From NCBI RefSeq assembly GCF_016907275.1, contig NZ_JAFBBP010000001.1, positions 1,674,001 through 1,738,000 of the forward strand: a stretch of 64,000 nucleotides of DNA, given 5' to 3'. The position numbers were made by a program, and so were the translations under genes. The notes beneath the pieces are model-generated. The model saw only the letters and a list, made by a program, of their open reading frames with translations. It made no database searches and had not been told where the DNA came from. The DNA comes from Micromonospora luteifusca. GTDB lineage: Bacteria > Actinomycetota > Actinomycetes > Mycobacteriales > Micromonosporaceae. Shown here one piece after another: positions 8,807 through 18,198 of this stretch (positions are counted from its first letter, which is position 1; each line of letters opens with the position of its first letter).

Positions 8807-9445
8807 ATGCACGTGGTACCCGGCATCAAGGTGCTCTACTTCGGGACTCCGGTGGTGCTGATCAGCTCACGCAACCCAAACGGCACGGCGAACCTCGCGC
8901 CAATGTCGTCGGCCTGGTGGCTGGGCCAGTTCGCCATGCTCGGTCTCGGCAACAGCGGCCAGACGACGGCAAACCTGCTGCGCGAACGGGAGTGCGTCCT
9001 CAACCTGCCGTCCTCGGCGATGGTCGACGCCGTCGACCGGGTCGCGCTTACCACCGGCAGGGCGGACGTGCCGGAGAGCAAGGTCCGGCAAGGCTACCGG
9101 TACGAGCCAGACAAGTTCGGCGTCGCCGGTCTGACTCAGCAGGCGTCGGAACTGGTTCGCGCACCCCGGGTCGCGGAGTGTCCGGTCCAGCTCGAATGTC
9201 GGGTCGTCGCGGCTCATCCATTCGCCGGGGCCTCTGTCCAGGCCACCGCCTTCCAGGTCGAGGTACTGCGCGCGTACGTCGAGGAGGAGTTGGTCATCCC
9301 GGGGACGAGCTACGTGGACCCACTGCGCTGGGACCCGCTGATGATGAAGTTCTGCGAGTTCTTCGGCGGCGGGTCCAACGTGCACCCGTCGCGACTGGCC
9401 GAGGGCTGGAACATGCCCCACCAGCTCCAGCCGACGTCGCGCTGA
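8807..9445 (+). CDS. Flavin reductase-like (FMN-binding split barrel) protein
   Basis: Start ATG at 8807 follows GGAAGGCGG; an in-frame ATG at 8792 would overlap that site. 212 residues, soluble. The N-terminal part (KVLYFGTPVVLISSRNPNG) and the SAWWLGQFAMLGLG segment match flavoproteins of the flavin reductase/DIM6 type that bind FMN. The partner oxygenase, if any, is not next to it. The end contains a conserved-looking YVDPLRWDPLMMKF motif. Substrate unknown. Confidence 0.72.
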   Translation: MHVVPGIKVLYFGTPVVLISSRNPNGTANLAPMSSAWWLGQFAMLGLGNSGQTTANLLRERECVLNLPSSAMVDAVDRVALTTGRADVPESKVRQGYRYEPDKFGVAGLTQQASELVRAPRVAECPVQLECRVVAAHPFAGASVQATAFQVEVLRAYVEEELVIPGTSYVDPLRWDPLMMKFCEFFGGGSNVHPSRLAEGWNMPHQLQPTSR

Positions 9446-9534
9446 GCAAGGCGACCGCCAGGAGGTTGCGCGTCGGCCCGGACCTCGATGCGGTCCGCCC
9501 GGGCAACCGAAAGGCACTGAACAGGGAAAACGGT

Positions 9535-9611
9535 TGGTGGGGCGGGCGGGACTCGAACCCGCGACCGAGGGATTATGAGTCCCCTGCTCTAACCGGCTGA
9601 GCTACCGCCCC
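9535..9611 (-). tRNA. tRNA with CAU anticodon (Met elongator or Ile2)
   Basis: 77-nt cloverleaf on the minus strand. The acceptor GGGGCGG pairs with CCGCCCC, the D-arm is GTAGCTCAGCCGGTTAGAGC, the anticodon loop is CTCATAA in a GGGGA/TCCCT stem, the T-arm is GCGGGTTCGAGTCCCGC, and CCA is encoded. Anticodon CAU means elongator tRNA-Met, or tRNA-Ile2 if the C34 is modified to lysidine; sequence alone does not settle this. Confidence 0.9.
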
Positions 9612-9732
9612 GAACACCGCGCCGGATCTTATCCCGCTCGGCGATCAGCAGCCAGCACCGAGCCGGCCGGTGCCCACGCCCGCACCAGCACGATGGGCTA
9701 CAGGAATATAACAGCGTGCTCGGGTGGGCCTG

Positions 9733-10971
9733 TCAGCCGGCGCGCAACACGTCCAGGACCGCGCCGGCGCTGCGCCACCCGCTGGCAAGTGCGCCCTGGA
9801 TGGATGGGCTGTCCCGGTGGTCACCGGCCACGAACAGGCCGTCCCCCAACGACACGGCCTTACGCAGCAGCCCCTGCGGTGGCGGCGCGGCGGGCAGCGC
9901 GTTCGGGACGGCCACGGTGGTGAGGTGGGTCCAGTCGGCGGTGGACTGGCCGTACAGCCGGGTCAACTCGGCCCGTATGGTCGGCTCGGGCGGGGGCGTC
10001 GGACCGACCACCGAGGTGGCCACGAGGTGCCGTCCGGCGGGCGCGTACGTCGCGGCGGCGTTGCTGAGCACCACCGTGTTGGCCACGATCTCCCGCCGGT
10101 CGCCGTCGACGAGCAGGATCGGCTCGGTAAGCGGCGGCTCGGCTGTGCTGTGGTAGTAGGTGGTGTAGCTGTGCATGCGTACCGTCGCCAGGGCCGGCAG
10201 CAGCGCGGACGCGGCGGGCGGGTCGACGGCGACCACGACGGCCCGGCAGCGGATGTCGCCGGCCTGGGTGCGGACCCGGCCGGGGGTGACCTCCGCGACC
10301 GGGGTGTCCAGGTCGAGCAGGTCGGCTGGCAGCGGGTCGGCGATGGCGCGCGGCAGCGCGGCCATGCCCTCGGCGGGCAGGCCGATCCGGCCGCGGGCGA
10401 AGGAGCGCAACACCATCGCCAGTACGTGGCTGGAGGTGGCCAACTCCTTCTCGATGAACACGCCGGACAGGAATGGCCGTAGCAGCTCCTCGATGAACGC
10501 GTCGGAGAGGCCGGCCCGGCGCAACGCCGTCTCGGCGCTGGTTTCCGGTGCGGTGAGCAGCCGGGACGTGGGCAGGGTCGCGCAGCCGGTCGCGAGCGCG
10601 GCGAAGCGGAACCGGTCGAGCAGGGTGCCGACTCCGGCGAGCGCGGTGCGCGGGCCGCCGGCCGGCTCGCGTCTCGGGTTGACCAGCCGCAGCAGGTCGT
10701 CGCCCTTGCGCACCAGGACTCCGGAGGTGAAGTAGCCGAGGTTGAGTCGGTCGGTGTCGAGCAGCGTGCCGAGTTGGGGGTAGGCGGTGTTGAGGACCTG
10801 GAAGCCCCGGTCGATGAGGTAGCCGTCGACGACGTCGGTGGCGATCCGCCCGCCGAGCCGGCCGCTGGCCTCCAGCAGCCGCCAGGGCACGCCGGCACGG
10901 TGCAGCCGGCGGGCCGCGGCGAGGCCGGCCAGGCCGCCGCCGACGATGACCACGTCGGTCTCAGCCAGCAT
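9733..10971 (-). CDS. FAD-dependent amine oxidase-like oxidoreductase
   Basis: 412 residues from MLAETDVVIVGGGLAGLAAA, a start that overlaps the end of the MMPL gene by 11 bp; a start six codons earlier (10989) is possible. The N-terminal GxGxxG dinucleotide fold, the ASGRLGGRIATD segment (GG doublet plus RxGGR) and the C-terminal FAD motif (GLFVAGDHRDSPSIQGALAS) define the flavin amine oxidase / protoporphyrinogen oxidase / phytoene desaturase superfamily. No signal peptide. Co-transcription with an MMPL exporter suggests a role in making or altering a lipid or pigment, which is inference. Confidence 0.82.
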   Translation of the reverse strand: MLAETDVVIVGGGLAGLAAARRLHRAGVPWRLLEASGRLGGRIATDVVDGYLIDRGFQVLNTAYPQLGTLLDTDRLNLGYFTSGVLVRKGDDLLRLVNPRREPAGGPRTALAGVGTLLDRFRFAALATGCATLPTSRLLTAPETSAETALRRAGLSDAFIEELLRPFLSGVFIEKELATSSHVLAMVLRSFARGRIGLPAEGMAALPRAIADPLPADLLDLDTPVAEVTPGRVRTQAGDIRCRAVVVAVDPPAASALLPALATVRMHSYTTYYHSTAEPPLTEPILLVDGDRREIVANTVVLSNAAATYAPAGRHLVATSVVGPTPPPEPTIRAELTRLYGQSTADWTHLTTVAVPNALPAAPPPQGLLRKAVSLGDGLFVAGDHRDSPSIQGALASGWRSAGAVLDVLRAG

Positions 10972-13072
10972 CGCGCGCCTCCCGCTCACCGTTCGCCCGG
11001 GACAACCGGCCCGGCCACCAGATCTTCGGCCCGATGTCGTACGCGAGCGCGGGCACCAGCAGCGACCGGACGATGATGGTGTCGATCAGTACCCCGATCG
11101 CGACCGCCGTACCCAGCTCGACAAGCACCACCAGGGGCAGGACGGCGAGGGCGGAGAAGGTCGCGGCGAGCACGATGCCGGCGGAGGTGATCACGCCGCC
11201 GGTGACGGCGAGGCCGGCGAGCACACCAGCGCGGGTGCCGCGCTTGACCGACTCCTCGCGTACCCGGCTCGTCAGGAAGATGTTGTAGTCGATGCCGAGG
11301 GCGACCAGGAAGACGAACGCGAACAGCGGGAACGACGAGTCCACCCCGGGGAAGCCGAAGACGTGACGGAACAGCAGCGCGCACAGACCGAGGGTGGCCG
11401 CGAAGCTGAGCAGCACCGTGGCGATCAGCAGCACCGGGGCGAGCAGCGCCCGGAGTAGCAGGGCCAGGATGACCGCGATGACCACCAGCACCACCGGGAT
11501 GATGACGTTCTGGTCGCGCTTCGCGGCGTCGGAGGTGTCCACGTTGATCGCGGTGAAGCCGCCGACCACCGCGTCCGCGCCGGGCACCTGGTGTACGGCC
11601 ACCCGCAGCTCGCGTAGCGCGCGCTCGGCGCCGTCGCTGTCGGGCGGGTCGGCCAGGGTCGCCTCCAGTTGCACCCGCCCGTCGACGACCTTGGGAGTGG
11701 CATTCTCCTCGGGTGGGCCGGTCTGCGGGCCGGTGGTGAGCGGGCGGACCTCGGCGACGCCGGGCACGCCCTGTGCCACCTGGGCGACCTGCCGCGCGGT
11801 CTGCTCGGTGGTGAAGATGGTGGCCGGGCTGCCGGTGCCGGCCGGGAAGTGCCGGTTGATCACCTCCTGGCCGTCCACCGAGTCGGTGCGCTGGGTGAAC
11901 AGGTCGGACTGCCCGAGGGTGGTGGCGCCGAGCTGCGTGAGGCCCAGCGTGAGGAGGGCCAGCACCACGGCGGTGCTCAGCCAGATCGGCCGGGCGTGCC
12001 GGGCCACGAAGCCCGCGACGCGGCTCCAGATGCCGTGCTCGATCCGCGGATCGGCCTGGTCCTGCCGGGGCCGTCGGGGCCAGAACGCCCACCGGCCACC
12101 GAGGACCAGCAACGCGGGCAGGAAGGTGAGCATCACCAGCAGGGTGGCCGCGATGCCGATGGCGGCGACCGGCCCGAGTGCCCGGTTGGAGTTCAGGCTG
12201 GACAGCAGCAGGCAGAGCAGGCTGACGATGACCGTGCCGCCGGAGGCGATGATGGCGGGCGCGGCACCCTTCCACGCCGTACGCATCGCGTCCCAGGGGC
12301 GGTCGTGGCGGTGCAGCTCCTCCCGGTAGCGGGCGATCATCAGCAGCGCGTAGTCGGTGCCGGCGCCGAAGACCAGCACGGTGAGGATGCCCTGCGCCTG
12401 CCCGTTGAGCTTGACCACGTCCGCGTCGGCGAGCAGGTAGACGAAGACCGAGGCCAGGGCGTACGACGTTCCGGCGGCGAGCAGCGGGAAGATCCAGAGC
12501 ACCGGGCTGCGGTAGACCACCAGCAGGATGATCAGCACCACGACCAGGGTGACCAGCAGTAGGGGCCCGTCGATGGCGGAGAAGACCTCGATCAGGTCGG
12601 CGAGCAGACCGGCGGGCCCGGCGACGTCCACGGTGAGCCCGTCGCGGTCGCCGCCGGTGATGTCGCGTAGCTGTTTGACGACTGAGCCGATCTCCTCCCC
12701 CTCGGCATCGTCGACCGGCACGACGACCTGCAGTGCCTGGCCGTCCTCGCTCGGGATGGGCGGGGGCAGCGGGGTGAGGACTCCGGGCACCTGGGCGAAC
12801 CGGGCGGCGTCGGCGCCGGCCCGTTGCCGGTCCGCTTCGGTGATCCCGGAGGGCCGCTCGTAGACGACCAGCGCCGGGATGGTCTGCCGGTCGACGAATT
12901 CGCTGCTGAGGTCCTGGGCGCGGGTCGCCTCGGCGTCGGTGGGCAGGAAGGCCGCGTTGTCGTTGGTGGCGACCTCGCTGAGGCGCCCGGCGTACGGCCC
13001 GGCCACGCCGCCGATCACCAACCAGGCCAGCACGACCGCCACCGCGATCAGCGTGGCCCTGCGTCCGGACAT
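10961..13072 (-). CDS. MMPL/RND family transporter
   Basis: 703 residues, one N-terminal helix (ATLIAVAVVLAWLVIGGVAG), a large extracytoplasmic domain, then a block of helices, repeated once: the classical two-fold RND layout of about 12 helices. The two proton-relay motifs are visible, FGAGTDYALL (first half) and LGIDYNIFLTSR (second half), each with the Asp-Tyr pair. Family members export lipids, siderophores or drugs using the proton gradient. It forms an overlapping pair with the FAD oxidoreductase. Just upstream, the 10-bp direct repeat AATCGACGCA at about 13090 and 13102 may bind a regulator. Confidence 0.9.
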   Translation of the reverse strand: MSGRRATLIAVAVVLAWLVIGGVAGPYAGRLSEVATNDNAAFLPTDAEATRAQDLSSEFVDRQTIPALVVYERPSGITEADRQRAGADAARFAQVPGVLTPLPPPIPSEDGQALQVVVPVDDAEGEEIGSVVKQLRDITGGDRDGLTVDVAGPAGLLADLIEVFSAIDGPLLLVTLVVVLIILLVVYRSPVLWIFPLLAAGTSYALASVFVYLLADADVVKLNGQAQGILTVLVFGAGTDYALLMIARYREELHRHDRPWDAMRTAWKGAAPAIIASGGTVIVSLLCLLLSSLNSNRALGPVAAIGIAATLLVMLTFLPALLVLGGRWAFWPRRPRQDQADPRIEHGIWSRVAGFVARHARPIWLSTAVVLALLTLGLTQLGATTLGQSDLFTQRTDSVDGQEVINRHFPAGTGSPATIFTTEQTARQVAQVAQGVPGVAEVRPLTTGPQTGPPEENATPKVVDGRVQLEATLADPPDSDGAERALRELRVAVHQVPGADAVVGGFTAINVDTSDAAKRDQNVIIPVVLVVIAVILALLLRALLAPVLLIATVLLSFAATLGLCALLFRHVFGFPGVDSSFPLFAFVFLVALGIDYNIFLTSRVREESVKRGTRAGVLAGLAVTGGVITSAGIVLAATFSALAVLPLVVLVELGTAVAIGVLIDTIIVRSLLVPALAYDIGPKIWWPGRLSRANGEREARDAG

Positions 13073-13191
13073 CGGTACTCACCCCAAGAATCGACGCATC
13101 AATCGACGCAGCGGGAGTCTAAGTCGACATCGACCATCCTGCCGGGCGAGCAGGTCGAGGGAGGGCGAAACCGGTGGTACGCACACGAAAA

Positions 13192-13219
13192 CGCCCGCCG
13201 GCAGGACTGCCGACGGGCG
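13192..13219 (-). terminator. Rho-independent terminator after tRNA-Asn
   Basis: On the minus strand CGCCCGTCGGCAG / CTGCCGGCGGGCG forms a strong stem (one mismatch) followed by TTTTCG, 14 bp downstream of the tRNA-Asn gene. Confidence 0.75.
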
Positions 13220-13232
13220 CTGAGTGGGGAAG

Positions 13233-13305
13233 CTCCCCCGATTGGACTCGAACCAATAACCTGCCGGTTAACAGCCGGCTGCTCTGCCAATTGAGCTACA
13301 GGGGA
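13233..13305 (-). tRNA. tRNA-Asn (GUU)
   Basis: 73-nt cloverleaf. The acceptor TCCCCTG pairs with CGGGGGA, the D-arm is GTAGCTCAATTGGCAGAGC, the anticodon loop is CTGTTAA within a CCGG/CCGG stem (anticodon GTT), and the T-arm is ATTGGTTCGAGTCCAAT. Discriminator is G; CCA is not encoded. Confidence 0.95.
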
Positions 13306-13599
13306 TCGTGCACCACGCGACTTCGGATCTCGCCGACGCCGTGCGACGGGAAAAGAATACAGGACATCCCCCGGTGCCGGTCCAGTGGGTTCTGCCTCAC
13401 CCGCTGATGATCAAGACGGGCAGCTCAGGACGCGCAACACATCGACAATTAGGGTAAATCGCCATCCCGGCACAAGCATGCTTGAGTGGGGAGCAGGATG
13501 GGTAGTTAGCTGCGGACAGAGGACGCAGGCGCGAATTGGTCGCCTTCCGACGGGGCAACCCGCCGGGGCGACGGCGCGTCAGGTACGGAAGGAGCCGCC

Positions 13600-14007
13600 A
13601 TGCGCGGAAAGATCATGTTTCTTGGCGGGCTGGCTGCGGGATTCGTCCTGGGCGCCCGTGCCGGCCGGGAAAAGTACGAGGAGCTCGTGGTCCGGGGCCG
13701 CAAGGTGCTCGACCACCCGACCGTCCAGGAGGCGGCCGGGGTCGCACAGGCCCAGGCCAACAAGCTCTACAGCGAGGGCAAGGACAAGCTCGGCCAGACC
13801 AAACTGGGCGAGAAGTTGGGCACCGGCAACGGCAGCACCGGCAAGTCGGAGCTGACCGCCGCCGACGACGCGTTCGCCGGCACGCCCGCCACCGTGGGCG
13901 CCAAGGCGGGCTCCAACACGGTCGGCACGACCTCCGGGTCGCCGTCGTCCACCAACAACCCCCGCACCAAGCCGTCCGGCTCGGGCACGAACGCCAGCAC
14001 GCTCTGA
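13600..14007 (+). CDS. YtxH-like membrane-anchored protein
   Basis: 135 residues. The ATG follows GGAAGGAG (AAGGAGCCGCC). A single N-terminal glycine-zipper helix (IMFLGGLAAGFVLGARAG) ends in REKYEEL, the hallmark of YtxH-like small proteins. A helical stretch with KLYSEGKDKLGQTKLGEKLG and a Ser/Thr/Gly-rich disordered tail follow. Probably anchored in the membrane with a cytoplasmic tail; role unknown, possibly stress or envelope related. Confidence 0.75.
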   Translation: MRGKIMFLGGLAAGFVLGARAGREKYEELVVRGRKVLDHPTVQEAAGVAQAQANKLYSEGKDKLGQTKLGEKLGTGNGSTGKSELTAADDAFAGTPATVGAKAGSNTVGTTSGSPSSTNNPRTKPSGSGTNASTL

Positions 14008-14021
14008 CCAATCGCACGTCG

Positions 14022-14053
14022 ACGGGCCGGTCGCCGCAGGGCGACCGGCCCGT
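14022..14053. terminator. Bidirectional hairpin terminator
   Basis: Perfect 14-bp stem ACGGGCCGGTCGCC / GGCGACCGGCCCGT with a GCAG loop, between the convergent genes ending at 14007 and 14072. Confidence 0.8.
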
Positions 14054-14071
14054 GGTCTGTCCGGCGTCCGG

Positions 14072-15079
14072 TCAGTCCTTGCTGCTGAACGCCGCATCGA
14101 AGGCGGCGCTCGGGGCGTCGAAGGCGAGTCGGCGGACGAACTGCAACGCCTCCGGGGCACCGACCAGCCGGTCCATGCCGGCGTCCTCCCACTCGACCGA
14201 GATCGGGCCGGTGTAGCCGATCGCGTTCAACGCGCGGAAGCAGTCCTCCCAGGGCACGTCGCCGTGCCCGGTGGAGACGAAGTCCCACCCGCGGCGCAGG
14301 TCGGCCCAGGGCAGGTGCGAGGCGAGCCGGCCACGCCGACCATCCCCGGTACGCACCTTCGCGTCCTTGCAGTCCACGTGGTAGATCCGGTCGGCGAAGT
14401 CGAAGATGAAGTTCACCGGGTCCAGCTCCTGCCAGACGAAGTGCGACGGGTCCCAGTTCAACCCGAACGCGGGCCGGTTGCCGATCGCCTCCAGCGTCCG
14501 CTTCGTCGTCCAGTAGTCGTACGCGATCTCGCTGGGGTGCACCTCGTGCGCGAACCGCACCCCCACCTCGTCGAACACGTCGAGGATCGGGTGCCAACGA
14601 TCGGCGAAGTCCTGGTAGCCGCGCTCGATCATCGACGGCGGCACCGGCGGGAACATCGCCAGCGTGTGCCAGATCGACGAACCGGTGAAGCCGACGACCG
14701 TCTTCACGCCGAGCTTCGCCGCCGCCCGCGCGGTGTCCTTGATCTCCTCGGCGGCCCGCTGACGGACCCCCTCGGGCTCCCCGTCGCCCCAGATCCGGCC
14801 GGGCAGGATGTCCTGGTGCCGCTCGTCGATCGGGTGGTCGCAGACCGCCTGACCGACCAGGTGGTTGGAGATCGTGAAGACCTCGAGGTTGTGCTTCGCG
14901 AGGGTCTCCCGCTTGCGCTCGACGTACGAGTCGTCGGCGAGCGCCTTGTCGACCTCGAAGTGGTCGCCCCAGCAGGCGATCTCCAGACCGTCGTAGCCCC
15001 ACTCGGAGGCGAGCCGGCAGACCTCCTCGAAAGGCAGGTCGGCCCACTGGCCGGTGAAGAGCGTGATGGGTCGCGCCAT
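14072..15079 (-). CDS. Sugar phosphate isomerase/epimerase (xylose isomerase-like TIM barrel)
   Basis: 335 residues, cytoplasmic. ATG preceded by AGGGGAG. A TIM barrel of the AP-endonuclease-2 family, with metal-site motifs typical of the fold: [12 protein letters not shown] near 29, VHPSEIAYD near 183, [10 protein letters not shown] near 211, YHVDCKDAK near 234, and [11 protein letters not shown] near 292. Members isomerise or epimerise sugars, cyclitols or 3-keto-sugars with a divalent metal. Position near ThuA/DUF1080, PQQ dehydrogenase and Gfo/Idh genes suggests it handles an oxidised sugar; that is inference. Confidence 0.85.
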   Translation of the reverse strand: MARPITLFTGQWADLPFEEVCRLASEWGYDGLEIACWGDHFEVDKALADDSYVERKRETLAKHNLEVFTISNHLVGQAVCDHPIDERHQDILPGRIWGDGEPEGVRQRAAEEIKDTARAAAKLGVKTVVGFTGSSIWHTLAMFPPVPPSMIERGYQDFADRWHPILDVFDEVGVRFAHEVHPSEIAYDYWTTKRTLEAIGNRPAFGLNWDPSHFVWQELDPVNFIFDFADRIYHVDCKDAKVRTGDGRRGRLASHLPWADLRRGWDFVSTGHGDVPWEDCFRALNAIGYTGPISVEWEDAGMDRLVGAPEALQFVRRLAFDAPSAAFDAAFSSKD

Positions 15080-15291
15080 TGTTCTACTCCCCTGTTGTTG
15101 TCATGGGGATTCCAGGTGCGGACCAGGGCGAGGTGACTGGACGTGCGCGGCGCCCGGGCGGTCACCGGTGGGTGTGGAAACACCTGGGCCCGGCGGGTTG
15201 CGCCTCCCACCGGGTCACCGGCCACCAGCACGGTCGCCGCCCCCACCCTATTTCCGGGGCACCCCATCGCGAAAGCCCCGCAGCCGGATCA

Positions 15292-15810
15292 TCATTCGGC
15301 CATCTCCTCGGGCGCGGGCAGGACGGCCCGCACGATGAAGCCGCCACCGGCGCGCGGGCCTGCGGACAACGTGCCGCCGAGCCGCTCCGCGCGCCTGCGT
15401 ACCCCGAGCAGACCCCGTCCGGCGCCCTGGGTGCCCCCGCCTGACGACGCGGGACCGCCGCCCTCGTCGCGTACCTCGATGGTGATGCCCGTGAAGTCGT
15501 AGCGCAGGCGGACCGCGACCGCCGCACCCGACGCATGCCGGCACGCGTTGGTCAACGACTCCTCGATGATCCGGTACGCCACCACGTCGACCGGCCCCGG
15601 CAGCGGCCGGGGTTGCCCGGCCAGGGTCCACCGCACCGGCTGGCCGGCGGCGAAGCCCTCCACCAGCGCGTCGAGGCGGTTCAGGCTCGGCGGCGGCCCG
15701 GACACGTCGTCGGGCGGCTCGGACACGTCGTGCTCGGGCCCGAGGAGCCCAACGCGCAACCGCTGCCCCTGCGCCCACACCATCCCGCGCCACTGCGCGA
15801 ACCGCCCCAT
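15292..15810 (-). pseudogene. Truncated histidine kinase (ATPase end only)
   Basis: From the ATG at 15810, 172 residues keep the HATPase domain of a NarL/LuxR-partner kinase: N box EESLTNACRHASG, G1 box EVRDEGGGPAS and G2 box GRGLLGVRRRAERLGG. The membrane sensor, the phosphoacceptor-histidine domain and the adjacent response-regulator gene are all missing. The upstream frame to 15912 runs into an inverted repeat and is not coding. It looks like a deletion remnant. Confidence 0.7.
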
Positions 15811-15884
15811 GCTGGTCAAGGTACGGCAGCCGGTTGCGGGTCGGTCTGCGGGCGGTGTGTGCGAGTCGGTGGCTGTACCGGTGC

Positions 15885-15932
15885 GAGCGTTATACCTGTG
15901 AGTCATATTCATGACCCACAGGTATAACGCTC
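15885..15932. repeat. 48-bp near-perfect inverted repeat
   Basis: Arms GAGCGTTATACCTGTGAGTC and GACCCACAGGTATAACGCTC (one mismatch) meet at a short centre around ATATTC, giving about 22 paired bases per arm. It lies at the truncated edge of the histidine kinase. AT-rich compared with its surroundings. Could be a hairpin, a dimer binding site or a small mobile or repeat element. Confidence 0.7.
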
Positions 15933-15957
15933 ACGGATGACACCGCTCCCCGAGCCT

Positions 15958-15988
15958 CGCCGTCGCGGAAGGGTGGACCGCGACGGCG
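15958..15988 (-). terminator. Hairpin after the ThuA gene
   Basis: Perfect 10-bp stem CGCCGTCGCG / CGCGACGGCG with an 11-nt loop, 20 bp beyond the stop of the minus-strand gene at 16009. Confidence 0.55.
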
Positions 15989-16008
15989 ACCGCTCCCGAC
16001 TCAGTCGG

Positions 16009-18123
16009 TCAGGGCAGGGTCCACTTCTGGTTGGCCGCGCCGAGGCAGGTCCAGAGGTGCACGACGGTGCTGTCCGCCGAGTTGTTGCCGGAGACGTCGA
16101 GGCACTTGCCCGACGACGTGTTACGCAGGGTGCCGTCGGACTGGGCCGCCCAGTTCTGCGCGCCGCTGCCGTTGCAGGTCCAGAGCTGGATCTTGGTGCC
16201 GTCGGCGGTGCCGCTGCCGGAGACGTCCAGGCACTTGCCGAGCGCCCTGATCGTCGAGCCCGACGTCACGGTCCAGGTCTGCGCCGTGCTGCCGTTGCAG
16301 GTGTAGAGCTGGATCTGGGTGCCGTCGGCGGTGCCGCCGTTGCGCACGTCCAGACACTTGCCGGCGAGGCCCTTGACCGGACCGACGCCCGGAGTGCCCC
16401 CGCTCCCCTTGACCAGGGTGAAGTCGTCCACGTCGAAGAGCCCCGTGCCGCTACCGGTGAAGGTGAGATAGAGGTTCTGGGTGCCGGACGGAACGCCGGA
16501 CAGCGCGGTGGTCACATTGGCGAATGTGGTCCAGCTGCCGGTGTTCGGCACGGCGACCGACCCGAGCACCGGACCGGTTGCCGAGCCCGTACGCACCTGG
16601 ATGGTGCCACCCGCGCCGCCGGAGACGACCCGGGAGGTGAACGAGGTGACCCCGGTCAGGTTCACCCCGTTGTACGCGGCCCAGTCGCCCGGGTCGATGT
16701 AGCCGATGGTCTGCCCACCGTTGGCGCCCGCCTTGGTGAACGCGGAGACGCCGTTGGCCGAGTTGAACGCCTCGGCCTGGATCGTGGTGTTCCCGGTCGG
16801 CGGCGGCGTGGTGCCCAACTCCTTGATCCGGATGTTGCGGAACGAGGCGTCGTCACCGGTGCCGTGGTTCTGGATGCCGATGTGGCCGGCCAGCGAGCGG
16901 ACCGGGTTGGTGTTGGTGAAGTCGTTGATCTTCACTCCGTTGAGGAAGATCTGCAGCCGCTCACCCTCGACCAGCAGCTCGTAGGTGTTCCACTCCCCCG
17001 GCGCGTTCAGCGCCGCGTCGCGGGCCGCGATATCGGCGGACTTGAAGGTGTAGACCGACCCGGTCGTGCGGTCGGCGGCGTCGGTGGCGTCGATCTGGAT
17101 CTCGTAGCCGTTGTCCACTGCCGACCACGGATCGGTGGACGGCGGGAAGCCGATGAAGATGCCGGAGTTGTCGTCACCGGCCAGCTTCCAGTCCAGCTTC
17201 AACGAGTAGTTGGTGAACTGCTTGGCGTTGTACCAGAACAGCCCCATGCCGCCCACCGAGGTCAGGGTGGCGTCGGAGTTGGTGAAGCTGCCCGGACCCG
17301 CCTGCGACCAGCCGGTCGTCGAACCGTTGTAGATCGGGGTGTAGCCGGTCTCGGGCCGGCAGTCGGCCTTGCTCCGACCGGAGGCGTACCGGATGCCGCC
17401 GAGCAGGTGGGCCCGGAACGCCGGCTCGGCGTACGACGCCTGGGTGTGCCCGGCGCCGGTGTAGAAGGACCGGCCACCGCTGTAACTCTTGCACCAGCTG
17501 AGCGGGTGGTCGGCGCCCATCCCACCCCCGGAGTACGACGACTCGTCCAGCGTGGCCAGCACGTGGGCGGTCGACCGGGCGTTGGTCCGGTAGTTGTACC
17601 ACTCGTCGGTGCGGGTCCAGGTCTGCGGCAGGTGCGCGGTCGCCGCCTGCCCCCGGTCCTCGACCTTGATGTTGGCCTGCTGGATCGCCGGGTGCGAGGC
17701 GAACCACGCGCCCACCAGGTTGCCGTAGAACGGCCAGTCGTACTCGGTGTCGGAGGCCGCGTGCACACCCACATACCCGCGACCGGAGCCGATGTACGAC
17801 TCGAAGGCGGTCTGCTGGCTGGCGTTGAGCACATCACCTGTGGTGTTGAGGAAGACGACCGCCTCGTACTGGGCGAGGTTGCCGGTGGTGAACGCGGAGG
17901 CGTCCTCCGTGGCGGTAACGGTGAAGTTGTTCGCCGCGCCCAGGTCGCGGATGGTCTGGATGCCGACCGGGATGGCGTCGTGCCGGAATCCGGCGGTCTT
18001 GGAGAAGACCAGCACGTCGTACGGTGCGTCGGCGGCGCTGGCCGGCGTGGCTGGGGTGGTGCAGGCGATGACGGCGAGGGCGGCCATGGCCGCGCCGAGG
18101 ACGGGTCGCAGGAGTCTGCGCAT
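16009..18123 (-). CDS. Secreted ThuA / DUF1080 / CBM6 / ricin-lectin protein
   Basis: 704 residues. ATG with AGGAGA seven bases upstream and a signal peptide ending near TPATPASAAD. Order: a ThuA-like (glutamine amidotransferase-fold) domain at about 33-245 (DVLVFSKTAGFRHDAIPVGI at the start, YVGVHAASDTEYDWPFYGNL in the middle); a DUF1080 / 3-keto-disaccharide hydrolase jelly roll at about 258-440 (GLFWYNAKQF, NSGIFIGFPP, NGYEIQIDATD); a CBM6-type module at about 448-575; and a ricin B lectin at about 580-704 with QxW repeats (AQTWTV, AQNWAA, NQKWTL). ThuA and DUF1080 domains act on 3-keto-sugars in characterised systems. Its CBM6-lectin tail closely resembles that of the neighbouring dehydrogenase. 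Confidence 0.85.
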   Translation of the reverse strand: MRRLLRPVLGAAMAALAVIACTTPATPASAADAPYDVLVFSKTAGFRHDAIPVGIQTIRDLGAANNFTVTATEDASAFTTGNLAQYEAVVFLNTTGDVLNASQQTAFESYIGSGRGYVGVHAASDTEYDWPFYGNLVGAWFASHPAIQQANIKVEDRGQAATAHLPQTWTRTDEWYNYRTNARSTAHVLATLDESSYSGGGMGADHPLSWCKSYSGGRSFYTGAGHTQASYAEPAFRAHLLGGIRYASGRSKADCRPETGYTPIYNGSTTGWSQAGPGSFTNSDATLTSVGGMGLFWYNAKQFTNYSLKLDWKLAGDDNSGIFIGFPPSTDPWSAVDNGYEIQIDATDAADRTTGSVYTFKSADIAARDAALNAPGEWNTYELLVEGERLQIFLNGVKINDFTNTNPVRSLAGHIGIQNHGTGDDASFRNIRIKELGTTPPPTGNTTIQAEAFNSANGVSAFTKAGANGGQTIGYIDPGDWAAYNGVNLTGVTSFTSRVVSGGAGGTIQVRTGSATGPVLGSVAVPNTGSWTTFANVTTALSGVPSGTQNLYLTFTGSGTGLFDVDDFTLVKGSGGTPGVGPVKGLAGKCLDVRNGGTADGTQIQLYTCNGSTAQTWTVTSGSTIRALGKCLDVSGSGTADGTKIQLWTCNGSGAQNWAAQSDGTLRNTSSGKCLDVSGNNSADSTVVHLWTCLGAANQKWTLP

Positions 18124-18148
18124 ATCGCTCTCCTAATGACGGTTAGGA

Positions 18149-18188
18149 GGGGCCCCTTGTACAACACTAGGCGTCGACAAGGGGCCCC
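18149..18188 (-). terminator. Strong hairpin between the two secreted sugar enzymes
   Basis: Perfect 12-bp stem GGGGCCCCTTGT / ACAAGGGGCCCC with a 16-nt loop. On the minus strand it follows the PQQ-type dehydrogenase (stop 18199) and precedes the ThuA gene (start 18123). A second small repeat, TCCTAA/TTAGGA at 18131-18148, covers the ThuA ribosome site. It may terminate or attenuate between the genes. Confidence 0.6.
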
Positions 18189-18198
18189 ACCTTCCAGC

